A stretch of DNA of 64,000 nt. Source: Allobosea caraganae (GTDB lineage Bacteria; Pseudomonadota; Alphaproteobacteria; Rhizobiales; Beijerinckiaceae). Below, piece after piece: positions 17,211 to 25,988 of the stretch (the first letter of the stretch is position 1; the number at the start of each line of letters is the position of its first letter). The notes beneath the pieces are model-generated. The model ran no database searches, was not told where the DNA came from, and saw nothing but the letters and a program-made list of their open reading frames with translations. The position numbers and the translations under genes are program-made. The DNA lies in assembly GCF_003351345.1 (NCBI RefSeq), contig NZ_QQTO01000019.1:310001-374000 (forward strand). The letters are read 5' to 3'.

Positions 17211-17708
17211 TCAGGTTGATGTCCTCTGCGGAGCAGGTGCGGAGGGCATAACGGGGATTTCCGAGAGAACTGCATTTCCATATTGCGGGTCGTACGTGAC
17301 CTCCGCTCCAATCCAAGCTGGAAGCTCGACGGGCTGGTCCACGCATTTCAGCTCGACTTCTGCCAGGACAAGCCCGTCGAGCCTGCCGGAGAACACATCG
17401 ACGTCCCAAGACAATTCGCCCAGCTTGACCCTGTAGCGCGTCTTTTCGATGGGGGGATTTCGGCACAAGGTCCTCAGCATCTCCTCGGCCTCGGTGTAAG
17501 GGATCTCATATTCGAATTCGGGGCGCACCAAACCTTCGCGTTGGCCCTTGACAGTCAGGAACGCCCTGTCTTCGGCACAGCGTACGCGGACAATGGACGT
17601 TGAGCCGCTCTGCGCCAGATAACCCTGACGCATAGAACACCCTGGTCGGGCAGCCTTTTGCCAACCGTCGCCAACTACCAGGAATTTGCGTTCAATCTCG
17701 ATGCCCAT
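17211..17708 (-). CDS. CYTH domain protein (triphosphate tunnel metalloenzyme family)
   Basis: A 165-residue protein. The start is placed at ATG 17708 because MGIEIERKFLV is the classic CYTH beginning (the ExExK motif); the frame is open for 30 more codons upstream without similarity. Further tunnel residues follow: the RQGYL Arg, RVRCAEDRAFLTVK with alternating basic residues, and EFEYEIPY and AEVELKC acidic strands. The length is normal for a stand-alone bacterial CYTH protein. The family hydrolyses inorganic triphosphate or thiamine triphosphate, or makes cAMP in class IV cyclases; short bacterial forms are mostly tripolyphosphatases. With ppk2 in the same window a polyphosphate link is possible but unproven. 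Confidence 0.88.
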   Translation of the reverse strand: MGIEIERKFLVVGDGWQKAARPGCSMRQGYLAQSGSTSIVRVRCAEDRAFLTVKGQREGLVRPEFEYEIPYTEAEEMLRTLCRNPPIEKTRYRVKLGELSWDVDVFSGRLDGLVLAEVELKCVDQPVELPAWIGAEVTYDPQYGNAVLSEIPVMPSAPAPQRTST

Positions 17709-17917
17709 GTTTTGGTCTGTGGGTGCGGAGGAGTCGGAGGAGATCGGCAGACGCATCTTGCAGCTGCAATCCGCTATGGCCATTGACCTTTGGGGCACTG
17801 AACGCGCCCCATTTCTGCCTCTCGTAGGATAGGCTCGGCTTAGGTTTCCAACAATCCAAACGCTGGATCTGACTGGCGTGAAGGCGCTGCTTCTTCAGGC
17901 AGTTGTCACTGTCCGGT

Positions 17918-19417
17918 TCAGCCCGCCGGCGGAAAGCTCGGATTGCCGTACGGGTAGTAATCCGTCAGCGAGAGATTCTCGTAAGACAGCGCCTCGAGAC
18001 GCACCGTGCCCATGAACGGTTGCGGCGGCTCGACAAGGAGGATCGTCGGTGCGAAGCCGCTATCGTCGAAGCCCCGGCGGAAATGCGCGCGCGATTTGAT
18101 CGCGATCACATCGAATTCGTCAGGTTGGAGGCCGAGTTGCCACAGCTCCGACGGCTCCACGATCTGCACGAGATAGGGGCTGAGCACCAGCACATTGCCG
18201 TTGCCGAAGCTGACGCAGACCCATTCATTGCCCTTGCCGCGCGTCGCGTCCACGGACCGCACGGTGCCGGAGATGCGGACGGGCTCGCCTGCCGATTCAT
18301 CGAAGGCCCCGCCGATCTCGGCCTCGAACGGGTCGCCCGGCTTGGCGCTCGCGGCCAGCACCGAGCGAATGACATCGGGCGAGGCGATGGTTGCGATCAG
18401 GGTGCGTTCCAGCTTCTGCGCGACGATCTCCTGCAGGAGCCAGGTCGCGTAGCCCGAGCGGTCGCTGTAATCGGCGAGCAGCACCGGCGCTTTGCCGGCT
18501 GCCACGGCTTCGCGGGCGAGCGCGACCCCATCCCTCATCGGGTGAATCTTGACGGTGTTGAGCAGCGCGTCGCGCCGCCGCCAGATCCAGTCGGCCATGT
18601 CGCGGATCACACGATCGGCAAGCTCGGGGTCGTCATGGGTCAGGACCTGAAGGCCCATCCCGGCATCGGGCACGTCCGACCAGGGGAAGCCGAAGAAGAC
18701 GTTGACGAAGACGTCCGGCTCGCGCGCCTCCCAGATCAGCGCCCGCTGAATGAGATCGGACCAGGGCGAGGCGCCGGTCCACATGACGACGGTCGGCGCG
18801 ATGATCGGAATGCGCAGCGTTCGGGGCACGGGCTTGAAGCTGCCGCGGATCGCCCTGACGAGCATCCGCGCCGCGCGTTCGCCCTGCAGGTGCATGTCGT
18901 AATGCGGGAAATACTTGACGCAGAAAGCCATGTCGGCCTGCTGAAGGAAGGCCTCGTCCTCATTGCCATGCGGATCGAACGTCGCCGAGAGAAAGACGTC
19001 CTTGCCCACGACCTCGCGGACGCGCCGCGCGATATCGGCCTCCGGGCGCGGCACGCCGCGCACTGCCAGAGCCCCGTGAAGCGCCAGGTAGACGCCGTCG
19101 AGTTTCGGCTGCGCCTGCAGTTCCGCGATCATGACGCCGAGGAAATGCTCGTAGGCATCTTGAGTGACCCAGCCCGATCCCGTGCCGGTGCGAGGCCAGA
19201 GCGGCGAGGTGATGCCGATCAGCTCGACATCATCGTATTCGCGCGCGACCTGTACGAAGCCACCCATATAGCCTTTCGGGTCGGTCGCCAGCAGCGCCTC
19301 GCCGCTGGCCGGAGAGCCCGGATAGATGAAGTCCTCCCGCGTGGTGTCGTTGGGAAGGAAGGTGACCGTCTCATGGGCGAACTGAAGAACGGCGATGCGA
19401 ATCCGCCGGCGCGTCAT
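17918..19417 (-). CDS. M81 family metallopeptidase (MlrC-like)
   Basis: A 499-residue protein matching the two-part MlrC layout (DUF1485 N-terminal domain and MlrC C-terminal domain). The residues that bind zinc in the microcystinase MlrC have counterparts: Glu16 in FAHETVTF, Asp148 and His150 in ATFDPHGN, and His172 in YFPHYDMH. MlrC itself opens linear microcystin; most alphaproteobacterial homologues act on unknown small peptides or peptide-like compounds. No signal peptide is seen, so it is probably cytoplasmic. Its start overlaps the stop of the binding-protein gene at 19414 by 4 bp, which ties it to import of its substrate. Confidence 0.9.
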   Translation of the reverse strand: MTRRRIRIAVLQFAHETVTFLPNDTTREDFIYPGSPASGEALLATDPKGYMGGFVQVAREYDDVELIGITSPLWPRTGTGSGWVTQDAYEHFLGVMIAELQAQPKLDGVYLALHGALAVRGVPRPEADIARRVREVVGKDVFLSATFDPHGNEDEAFLQQADMAFCVKYFPHYDMHLQGERAARMLVRAIRGSFKPVPRTLRIPIIAPTVVMWTGASPWSDLIQRALIWEAREPDVFVNVFFGFPWSDVPDAGMGLQVLTHDDPELADRVIRDMADWIWRRRDALLNTVKIHPMRDGVALAREAVAAGKAPVLLADYSDRSGYATWLLQEIVAQKLERTLIATIASPDVIRSVLAASAKPGDPFEAEIGGAFDESAGEPVRISGTVRSVDATRGKGNEWVCVSFGNGNVLVLSPYLVQIVEPSELWQLGLQPDEFDVIAIKSRAHFRRGFDDSGFAPTILLVEPPQPFMGTVRLEALSYENLSLTDYYPYGNPSFPPAG

Positions 19418-20994
19418 ACCGGCTTCACGTCGTAGAATTGCGCGAAGCCGATGCGCATGCCCGTCAGCCCGCGATAGGCCGTCTTCTCGTAGTAGGCGCC
19501 CAGAGGAATATAGGGCACGTCGGCGAAGAACTGCTTCTGGATCTCGGCGCAGATCGCCTTCTGCTCGGCGATGTCCTTGGCGGCGAACCAGTCGAGACGC
19601 AAGTCCTCGAGCCGCTGCGACTTGGGCCAGCCGAACCAGGCCTGGTCGCCATTGCCGCGGATGCCGAGCTGGCTCGCCGGATCGAAATTATTCGTGCCGT
19701 TCAGATAGGTGAAGAAGATATTCCAGCCGCCCTTGTCGCTCGGCTGCTTGCTGGCGCGGCGCTGAACGACGGTGCCCCAGTCGCTGGAGACGAGATCGAC
19801 GTTCATGCCGCATTTCTGCAGCGCATCCGCCGCCACCAGCGCCAGCGCATGGGTCGAAGGGTAGTCGGTCGGATCGAGCATCACCACGCGCTCGCCCTTG
19901 TAGCCGGCAGCCGCCAGCTCGCGCTTGACCGCTGCGAAATCCCGCTTGCCGACCAGGACATCCGTTCCCGCCGTCGTCGCCAGCGGCGTGTCGGGACTGA
20001 ACACGCCGACATGGTCCTTCCACAGCGAGCGCTCGTCGCCGGCGACCGAGGTCATGAATTCGGTCTGGTCGATGGCGCCGAGCAGGGCCCGCCTGATCGC
20101 CGGATTGTCGAAAGGGGGATGCAAGGAGTTGAAGCGCAGGCAGCCGATGCCGCCTGCCGGGTCGAGGCCTTCGAGCTTCAGACCGGCCTTGCCCTTCAGA
20201 ACCGCCAGAAGGTCGGGCGTCGGGTTCTGCCACCAATCCACTTCGCCGGCGCTCAGCGCGTTGGCCGCCGTCGAGGGATCGGGCATGATGCGCCATTCGA
20301 CGCGGTCGAAGAACACGTTCTTGGGGCCCGCCGTGAAGCTCGCAGAGCCGCCCGAGCGCGGAACGTAGCCGGCAAATTTCTCGTAGACCGCCAGTGCGCC
20401 GGGGACGCGTTCGTCGGCCTTGAAACGGAACGGGCCGCTTCCGACCATGTCCGTCACCTGCTTGTTGGGATCGGTCACCGCGAAGCGTTCCGGCATGATG
20501 CACGGCATGGACGTGCCGGTCTTGCCGAGCGCCGCCGGCAGCAGCGGGAAGGGCCGCTTCAGGCGGAAGGTCACCACGCGGTCGGATTCCGCCGACAGCT
20601 CGTCCGTCGCATCCATCAAGGCGCGACCGAAGGCGTCGCGGGCGGCAAAGCGGCGGACGCTCGGCACGACGTCCTGCGTCCGCACCGGCTCGCCATCGTG
20701 GAAGCGCAAGCCCTCGCGCAGCGTCAGCCGCCACAGCTTGCCATCGTTCTCGACGGTATGGCCGGCAACCATCTGGGGCTCGAAGTTGTAGTCGGCAGTC
20801 TGCCCGTAGAGCGTATCGAAGACGAGGTAGCCGTGGTTGCGCGTCACCGTCGCCGTCGTCCAGACGGGATCGACGATCGCGATATCCGCCTCGGGAACGA
20901 ATTTAAGCACCTTCGCGCGTTGTGCGAGGCTGGGCTTTGCGATCGCGGAGACGGCGGCGCCAGCGGCGGCGCCAAGAAATGTGCGGCGCTTCAT
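19414..20994 (-). CDS. ABC transporter substrate-binding protein, family 5 (peptide/nickel type)
   Basis: A 526-residue periplasmic binding protein. The N-terminus MKRRTFLGAAAGAAVSAIA looks like a twin-arginine signal (RRTFLG) with cleavage near LAQ at about residue 25. SBP_bac_5 features follow: PVWTTATVTRNHGYLVFDTL, LREGLRFHDGEPV, an ISGTG-like VGSGPFRF turn and a C-terminal VPYIPLGAYYEKTA. The family binds dipeptides, oligopeptides, nickel or opines. It is the first gene of a two-gene operon with the M81 peptidase; no permease or ATPase genes of the system are present, so it must use a transporter encoded elsewhere or be a relic of a larger operon. Confidence 0.93.
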   Translation of the reverse strand: MKRRTFLGAAAGAAVSAIAKPSLAQRAKVLKFVPEADIAIVDPVWTTATVTRNHGYLVFDTLYGQTADYNFEPQMVAGHTVENDGKLWRLTLREGLRFHDGEPVRTQDVVPSVRRFAARDAFGRALMDATDELSAESDRVVTFRLKRPFPLLPAALGKTGTSMPCIMPERFAVTDPNKQVTDMVGSGPFRFKADERVPGALAVYEKFAGYVPRSGGSASFTAGPKNVFFDRVEWRIMPDPSTAANALSAGEVDWWQNPTPDLLAVLKGKAGLKLEGLDPAGGIGCLRFNSLHPPFDNPAIRRALLGAIDQTEFMTSVAGDERSLWKDHVGVFSPDTPLATTAGTDVLVGKRDFAAVKRELAAAGYKGERVVMLDPTDYPSTHALALVAADALQKCGMNVDLVSSDWGTVVQRRASKQPSDKGGWNIFFTYLNGTNNFDPASQLGIRGNGDQAWFGWPKSQRLEDLRLDWFAAKDIAEQKAICAEIQKQFFADVPYIPLGAYYEKTAYRGLTGMRIGFAQFYDVKPV

Positions 20995-21379
20995 GCCTGG
21001 AACCTTCCGTTTGAGCAGGTGGGGCGATCTTGGATCATCGAGCGCCGCCGAGACTTCGGTGGGCTAACCTAAAGCGCCGGAAATGACGGGCACAAGCCAT
21101 ATGGCGACTGGCTCCGGCTTGCATCCATGGCTTGCGAGTCTTCGGCATGTTCCGGGTTCCAGGCATATTTCCCACGCGGTCAAGCAAGTTTCATGCTATC
21201 GTTGGGTAAGCGATCCGTGCCGACGCCTGCTTCGGGCGGATTACGTTGAAAAGGTCAGCCCCTCTCTCACTATGGAGCGACCCGGGGGCCTCCAAGTGCA
21301 AAGCCCTCCCTCCGCGGCAGCCCTGGTCACGAGGATATCTCGGCGCCGGCCGCAGCGACCGTAAAAGATCGCCAGTCGC
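20995..21379. other. Intergenic stretch, no gene recognised
   Basis: About 385 bases between the binding-protein gene and the HupE gene, both read leftward. It must contain the promoter for the binding-protein/M81 operon and the end of the HupE operon. I see no gene, strong hairpin or repeat. Confidence 0.5.
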
Positions 21380-22375
21380 TCAGCTCCAGAAGCTTTCGAT
21401 CCTCGTGACCAGCCAGAACATCGACATCGTGCCGATCAGGTATGTCGTAGCATGGCGGACAGGCTGTAGCGGGATACGCACCATTGCGGTCACTGCCTTG
21501 ATCGCCAGGAGAACGGCCGCGACGAACAGCAATTGCCCCGCCTCGACGCCGAGATTGAAGGTCAGCAGGGCCAGCGGCACATCGGTCTGCGGCAGGCCGA
21601 TCTCCTTCAGGGCGCCGGCAAAGCCAAATCCGTGCAGCAGACCGAAGGCGAAGGCCACGAGCCAGGGATAGCTCTCCGACGTGCGCCGCTGGCCCGGCCT
21701 GGACCGGGCAAGCTCGCTGGCGACGAAGGCGATGCTGAGCGCGATCGCCGCCTCCACCGGCTTCTGCGGCAGGCTGAGATAACCGAGTGCCGCGCCCGCC
21801 AGCGTGATGCTGTGGGCTAGCGTAAAGGCCGTGATGGTCGTCAGCAGCATCCAGCGGTCGCGGATGAGGAGCATCAGCGCCAGCACGAACATCAGATGGT
21901 CGAAGCCGATCAGGATATGTTCGACGCCGAGCATGAAATAGGTTTTCGCGACCTCGAACGTGGTCTGCGACGCCGTGACGGCAAGGCTTGGCGTCTCCGG
22001 GGTCAGGCGCGCGACCTGCGTCGAGCCATCGGCATTGGCCAGGCGCACCAGCACGTCGGTCAGGCTCGTGCGCAGGCCGTCGATCGTCAGGGTGCGGCCT
22101 TTCAGGCCGCCAGGGCAGCGTGCCGTCCAGCGCTCGAAATAGCCGCCCGCCTCGAGGGAGTTGATCGCCTCTCCCTTCGGACTGCAGGTTTCCGGCAAGC
22201 GGACATAGAGCCCGAGCCTCATCTCGCCCAGCGCCGGCGTCTTCCAGACGATGGCAAAGTCGCCGGTCGCCGTTTCGCGGATGTCGAGATAGGCCGGGCG
22301 CAGTTCATGGGCCGCCGACGGCGCGGCCGACAGCATGTGCCAAAGGCAGACCAGAGCAGTGAGCAGGCGGATCAC
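21380..22375 (-). CDS. HupE/UreJ family membrane protein with N-terminal periplasmic domain
   Basis: A 331-residue protein: signal peptide to about residue 22, a periplasmic beta-rich region to about residue 135 with two Cys, then about seven membrane helices. His153 and His160 in GVEHILIGFDHLMF and the LLHGFGFAGAL motif are the hallmark of the HupE_UreJ_2 group. Classical HupE/UreJ proteins take up nickel; members with this long N-terminal domain are found near metal-linked or unknown genes, so the substrate is uncertain. It overlaps the upstream PPIase gene by 4 bp and is the last gene of the leftward operon that includes the lipoprotein and DUF3604 genes. Confidence 0.9.
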   Translation of the reverse strand: MIRLLTALVCLWHMLSAAPSAAHELRPAYLDIRETATGDFAIVWKTPALGEMRLGLYVRLPETCSPKGEAINSLEAGGYFERWTARCPGGLKGRTLTIDGLRTSLTDVLVRLANADGSTQVARLTPETPSLAVTASQTTFEVAKTYFMLGVEHILIGFDHLMFVLALMLLIRDRWMLLTTITAFTLAHSITLAGAALGYLSLPQKPVEAAIALSIAFVASELARSRPGQRRTSESYPWLVAFAFGLLHGFGFAGALKEIGLPQTDVPLALLTFNLGVEAGQLLFVAAVLLAIKAVTAMVRIPLQPVRHATTYLIGTMSMFWLVTRIESFWS

Positions 22376-23238
22376 GGGCTTCGCCCCGTTGGGGCTGCGT
22401 TATCCGCTTGCGTCTCGATCCTCACCCGATAGCGCTTCAACAGCCCGGCGAGTTGCGCCTCCTCGGCTTGCTGACGCCGCTCGTTCGTCCATTCCTGCGC
22501 GACGCTGTCGCGAACCTCGACGAGCGTTGCCGGCCGGCCCGCCTGGCTTTCGCCGACATGAACGACATGGAGTCCGAAGCTCGACTTCACGGGTCCGGCC
22601 CATGCGCCGGGCGGCGTCCGAGCCAAGGCGTCGGCGAAGTCCGCGCCAAAAATCTGGCCGATCGAGGTCTTGCGCGTCGGCGACAATTCGGGCGGCAGAA
22701 TGCTCGGGTCGCCCAAGGTCGCGGGATCGGTATCGGGCTTCGCGCGCAGAACTTCGAGCACGGACGCGACGTCCTGCTCGATCGCTTCGCCGCGGCGCTC
22801 CGGGCTCAAGAAGACCTGCCGAAAGGCCAGCGTCGGATCGATCCGGAACCGATCGGGGTTGGCCTTGAAAAAGGCCTCCAAATCCGCCTCGCTCGGCGTC
22901 GTGGTTTCAGCCTGCGCCTGGCTCAGAAACTCCATCTTCAGGCGCAGGCGACGGCGGATCACCGTGTCGTCCTTGTCGAGCCCGAGCGCGAGCGCCTCGC
23001 GGTAGAGCATCTCCTCCTTCACATGGTCGTCGACCAGGCCCTTGACCTCGCTGGCGGTAGGCGGGCGCTGCCTTGTCTTGGCGAAGAGGCCGGCAAGCTG
23101 TTCGATCTTGGCCCCGGTCACGACGATCTCGTCGGAGTTTGGCTCGTCGCTCCGGTTGAGAGCGCCGTAGAGCGCGAAAATCCCCAGCGCGAGGACCAGG
23201 AAATGGACCAGCGGTTCCTTGAGCAGACGTCCGATCAT
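22372..23238 (-). CDS. Membrane-anchored parvulin-type peptidyl-prolyl isomerase (PpiC/SurA-like)
   Basis: A 288-residue protein with an N-terminal anchor (LVHFLVLALGIFALYGAL, about residues 10-27), a SurA-like helical chaperone region (LVDDHVKEEMLYREALALG, then DTVIRRRLRLKMEFL) and a C-terminal parvulin domain of the Rotamase_2 type (LAFRQVFLSPERR, then GQIFGADFADALARTPPGAW and SFGLHVVHVGES). It faces the periplasm. This PPIase type is often found next to long HupE/UreJ genes and probably helps fold a secreted partner. It lies 31 bp after the lipoprotein gene and overlaps the HupE gene by 4 bp. Confidence 0.9.
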   Translation of the reverse strand: MIGRLLKEPLVHFLVLALGIFALYGALNRSDEPNSDEIVVTGAKIEQLAGLFAKTRQRPPTASEVKGLVDDHVKEEMLYREALALGLDKDDTVIRRRLRLKMEFLSQAQAETTTPSEADLEAFFKANPDRFRIDPTLAFRQVFLSPERRGEAIEQDVASVLEVLRAKPDTDPATLGDPSILPPELSPTRKTSIGQIFGADFADALARTPPGAWAGPVKSSFGLHVVHVGESQAGRPATLVEVRDSVAQEWTNERRQQAEEAQLAGLLKRYRVRIETQADNAAPTGRSP

Positions 23239-23269
23239 CGCAGAGCTCGCTTCATGAGGTTGCGTTGCG

Positions 23270-23863
23270 TCATCGCGGCCGCGCCATGGCCGTCAGCGGC
23301 GCAGGCAGACGATCGAGCCGGGCGGAAATCCGGCCTTGCCCCTCCAGAGGACCATAGAGCCGCAGCAAGCCTTTCTGCCGTGCGGCGAGCGGTGTGATCC
23401 ATCCTGAGGCCAGCGCGGCGACGACGGGTTCGTCGGTCACGACGACGGTGTCGGATGTCTGCGGTCCGTCGACATGCGTGACCATGCTCACCCCGCCCTG
23501 CGCGGGCGCAAACCGGGTCCAGAGCATCGGCCCGATCAGCAGGATGGAAAAGCTCGGCATGGACTCGCCGTCCATCGCCACAACGAGCCTGTCGCGCAGC
23601 CTGGCGAGATCGGCCGCCGCCTTGCGATAGCCCAGCAGGGCTCTGGCCGCCTCCGGCCGCTCGTCGCGCAGGATGGTGCCCTCAAGCTGGGCCCGCCAGA
23701 CCGCCGATGTCACATGGAGGGACTCGGGGTAGACCCAGTTGAGCGCGCCGCGCGCCGCATCGGCCCCCTTGGGATCCTCGAAGCCGCAGGCTGACGCGAG
23801 CGTCGTCCCGGCGACCAGAGCGATCGCCGGAAGCAGATGTCGGGCGCGGCGCCGGGACGTCAT
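23270..23863 (-). CDS. Predicted lipoprotein of unknown function
   Basis: A 197-residue protein with a basic N-terminus, hydrophobic core and lipobox ending in Cys26 (LASACGF), so a lipid-anchored envelope protein. The mature part starts GADAARGALNWVYPESLHV and is mainly helical, with repeated Leu/Arg segments (YRKAAADLARLRDRLVV). No family recognised; it resembles uncharacterised proteins seen beside DUF3604 genes. Its start codon overlaps the stop of the DUF3604 gene (23860) by 4 bp, and the PPIase gene follows at 31 bp, so the three are translated together. Confidence 0.75.
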   Translation of the reverse strand: MTSRRRARHLLPAIALVAGTTLASACGFEDPKGADAARGALNWVYPESLHVTSAVWRAQLEGTILRDERPEAARALLGYRKAAADLARLRDRLVVAMDGESMPSFSILLIGPMLWTRFAPAQGGVSMVTHVDGPQTSDTVVVTDEPVVAALASGWITPLAARQKGLLRLYGPLEGQGRISARLDRLPAPLTAMARPR

Positions 23864-25803
23864 GGCGTGTACCAGATCGGCGAGGTGTAGGCGCGCTCGG
23901 TAATGGTCATCCGCGTGCCCGGCAGCGGCTTGGTGCCGAAGCGCTTGGCGTCATAGGCGGTCCAGCGCGGTGTGGGGATTTCGAGAACGCGGACATAGTA
24001 GAAGGCGCGCAGGCCGGCGTCGAAATCCGGGTCCTTCCATGTGGCGATCAGTTCGGATGCGCCGATCGTGTTCGTCCAGGTGGCGTTCTGGATATCGACG
24101 GTGCTGCCGACCGAAGGCACCTTGCCGTCGGGACCCGGCTTGCGGTCTCCCGACCAGACGACGTCGTAGACCTTCTCCTGCGGCTTCCCGTCCTTGCCGA
24201 GCCAGCCCTTGATGATCTGGATGCGGTCCAGGTTGGCGCCGATCACGTCCTTGAGCGCGGCAACCAGGAAGGTTGGGGACTTGCCGGCCGGGGCCGTCTT
24301 CAGGTCGCCGCCCATCGGCACGCCCTTGCTGTACCCGACATAGGCCGGCAGCCGCTCCCGGGCGTCGGCTTCCGCAAACTCCCAGCCGCCGAAGAACCGC
24401 ACCGCCATGCGCGGGCCGGTGGTCGCATAGGTCTCCTTGCGCTGCATCGCGTCCCAGAGCGCCTCGCGCGTGTTGTCCGTGGCCCAGACGGCGGCGTAGC
24501 CCGAGGACGAGACCTCCCAGTCCATGACCTTCACGCCCGTCTGCGGGTTGGAGATGAAGGTCTTTATCATGCGTTCGGGGCTCGGCTCCTGCGGCGTCGT
24601 CTTGCCGAAGAAGTTGTCCTCTTCCATCGCCGAGAGCCCGGTATGGGCGTCGGAACTACCGACCAGGCCGAATTTGTAGGGGTTCGTGCCGAGTTGCTGC
24701 TCCAGCAGAAGGCCGTTCTTCAGCGCAGAGCGGGCATATTCGAATTCGAGCATGTCCTTGGTCTTGGCGACGCTGCCGTCGAGGTTCGCCTTGTCCCAGG
24801 TCTCGAAGTCGGCGAATTCGTCGTTGGGCGACAGGAAGGGGTGGGCTTCGCCGTCACCCTTCGTCTGGGTCGCCTCATAGAGGCGCTCCCACTTGGCGCG
24901 CTGCTCGACATATTCCTTGTCCACCGGCTTGCCGGTGAAGGACTCGATCAGCGGAAACATCCGGCCGTTGCTGAGGTTGCCGTTATGAGCGATCGCCAGG
25001 ACGCTGCCGCCGGTCTTCGCCTCGTAGCCGGCCATCCACTTCCAGAGATCGCGGGGATTGTCGCTGCCAAGCGGCGCCTGCGTCGTATAGGGCTCGACCT
25101 GGCTGGCGCGCGCGGCATTGTCGCGGAAGATGACGTTGCGGTGCAGGTTGTTGCCGCCCGTGTTGGAGGTCCACTCGTAGCCGATGAAGGCCGTGAAGCG
25201 GCCGGGCTCGTTGGCCTCCTCGGCCGCCTTGATCGTCTGCTGCCACGCCGATTGGAAGGTGCGCGTTCCGGGCAGCGGCATGATCTCCTTGTCGATCGCG
25301 CCCTTGCCGAAACTCTCGACGATGTCCATCGCGGCCGCCGCGCCCTGGCCGGCGAAGATCATGTCATGCCATTTCTTGCCTTGCTGGCTCGCCATGATCA
25401 CCGGGTCGCCGCCCACAAGCAGCGGAAAGAAGCCCATCCCGTCGGAGTGATCGGCTACGACGAGGAAGTCCAGCGGACGCGACAGCTTGGCCCGCTCGCC
25501 GGCCGACGCCGTGATCTCCTCGCCACGGGCGAAGCGGTAGGCTTCCTTCGGCCCGAGACGGGCGCCGAACGCGCCGGCATCCATGGAGAAGGCCGTGTGC
25601 AGATGGGTGTCGCCGAAGAACGGCCGCGTCGGAAAGTTGCGCCCGGCATAGGGGGAGTAGCCCGGCTTCCGCGCCAGGCGCTCTGCCGAAGACTGGTCCA
25701 GCGTTCCCGCATCCTGGGCAAACAGTGCCGAGGGCGAGCCGAGCGAAGCGCCGAGGATAAGAGCGCCTATCGCGGTTGAGACTTTGATCGTCTTCAAGTT
25801 CAT
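23860..25803 (-). CDS. DUF3604 secreted protein (PHP-like hydrolase fold)
   Basis: A 647-residue protein. The start is set at ATG 25803 because MNLKTIKVSTAIGALILGAS begins a clear signal peptide (cleavage near LFAQ, about residue 30) and GGGAG precedes it; the open frame extends another 149 codons upstream without sensible protein. The mature part opens with PTRPFFGDTHLHTAFSMDA and LDFLVVADHSDGMGFF, the HxH and (A)DHSD motifs shared with metal-dependent PHP phosphoesterases. FTAFIGYEWTSN and LVGSSDAHTGL supply further metal-ligand candidates. DUF3604 function is unknown. It is exported to the periplasm or beyond. It heads a compact operon with a lipoprotein, PPIase and HupE-like protein. Confidence 0.92.
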   Translation of the reverse strand: MNLKTIKVSTAIGALILGASLGSPSALFAQDAGTLDQSSAERLARKPGYSPYAGRNFPTRPFFGDTHLHTAFSMDAGAFGARLGPKEAYRFARGEEITASAGERAKLSRPLDFLVVADHSDGMGFFPLLVGGDPVIMASQQGKKWHDMIFAGQGAAAAMDIVESFGKGAIDKEIMPLPGTRTFQSAWQQTIKAAEEANEPGRFTAFIGYEWTSNTGGNNLHRNVIFRDNAARASQVEPYTTQAPLGSDNPRDLWKWMAGYEAKTGGSVLAIAHNGNLSNGRMFPLIESFTGKPVDKEYVEQRAKWERLYEATQTKGDGEAHPFLSPNDEFADFETWDKANLDGSVAKTKDMLEFEYARSALKNGLLLEQQLGTNPYKFGLVGSSDAHTGLSAMEEDNFFGKTTPQEPSPERMIKTFISNPQTGVKVMDWEVSSSGYAAVWATDNTREALWDAMQRKETYATTGPRMAVRFFGGWEFAEADARERLPAYVGYSKGVPMGGDLKTAPAGKSPTFLVAALKDVIGANLDRIQIIKGWLGKDGKPQEKVYDVVWSGDRKPGPDGKVPSVGSTVDIQNATWTNTIGASELIATWKDPDFDAGLRAFYYVRVLEIPTPRWTAYDAKRFGTKPLPGTRMTITERAYTSPIWYTP

Positions 25804-25988
25804 CTCCCTAATTTGGCGCAAGAAATGACCTCCAACCGAGGCCATGTCCTTCGATGTCGGCGATGACCGGCGGCGGGTTCGTCCAGAAGGCGAATCCAAC
25901 ACCAGACGCCATGCCCCGAAGCGGGCCATCGTCCTTGGGGACTCGGTTCTGGCCCGGCCATCATGCTGTTGCCCTGCTCGACGAAGGT

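Noticed and set aside
17903-19435. A 510-codon plus-strand frame opposite the M81 gene
   Set aside because: No domain; the minus-strand frame has the zinc-site residues of MlrC.
19438-21072. A 544-codon plus-strand frame opposite the binding-protein gene
   Set aside because: Shadow of high third-position GC; the minus strand has a signal peptide and family 5 motifs.
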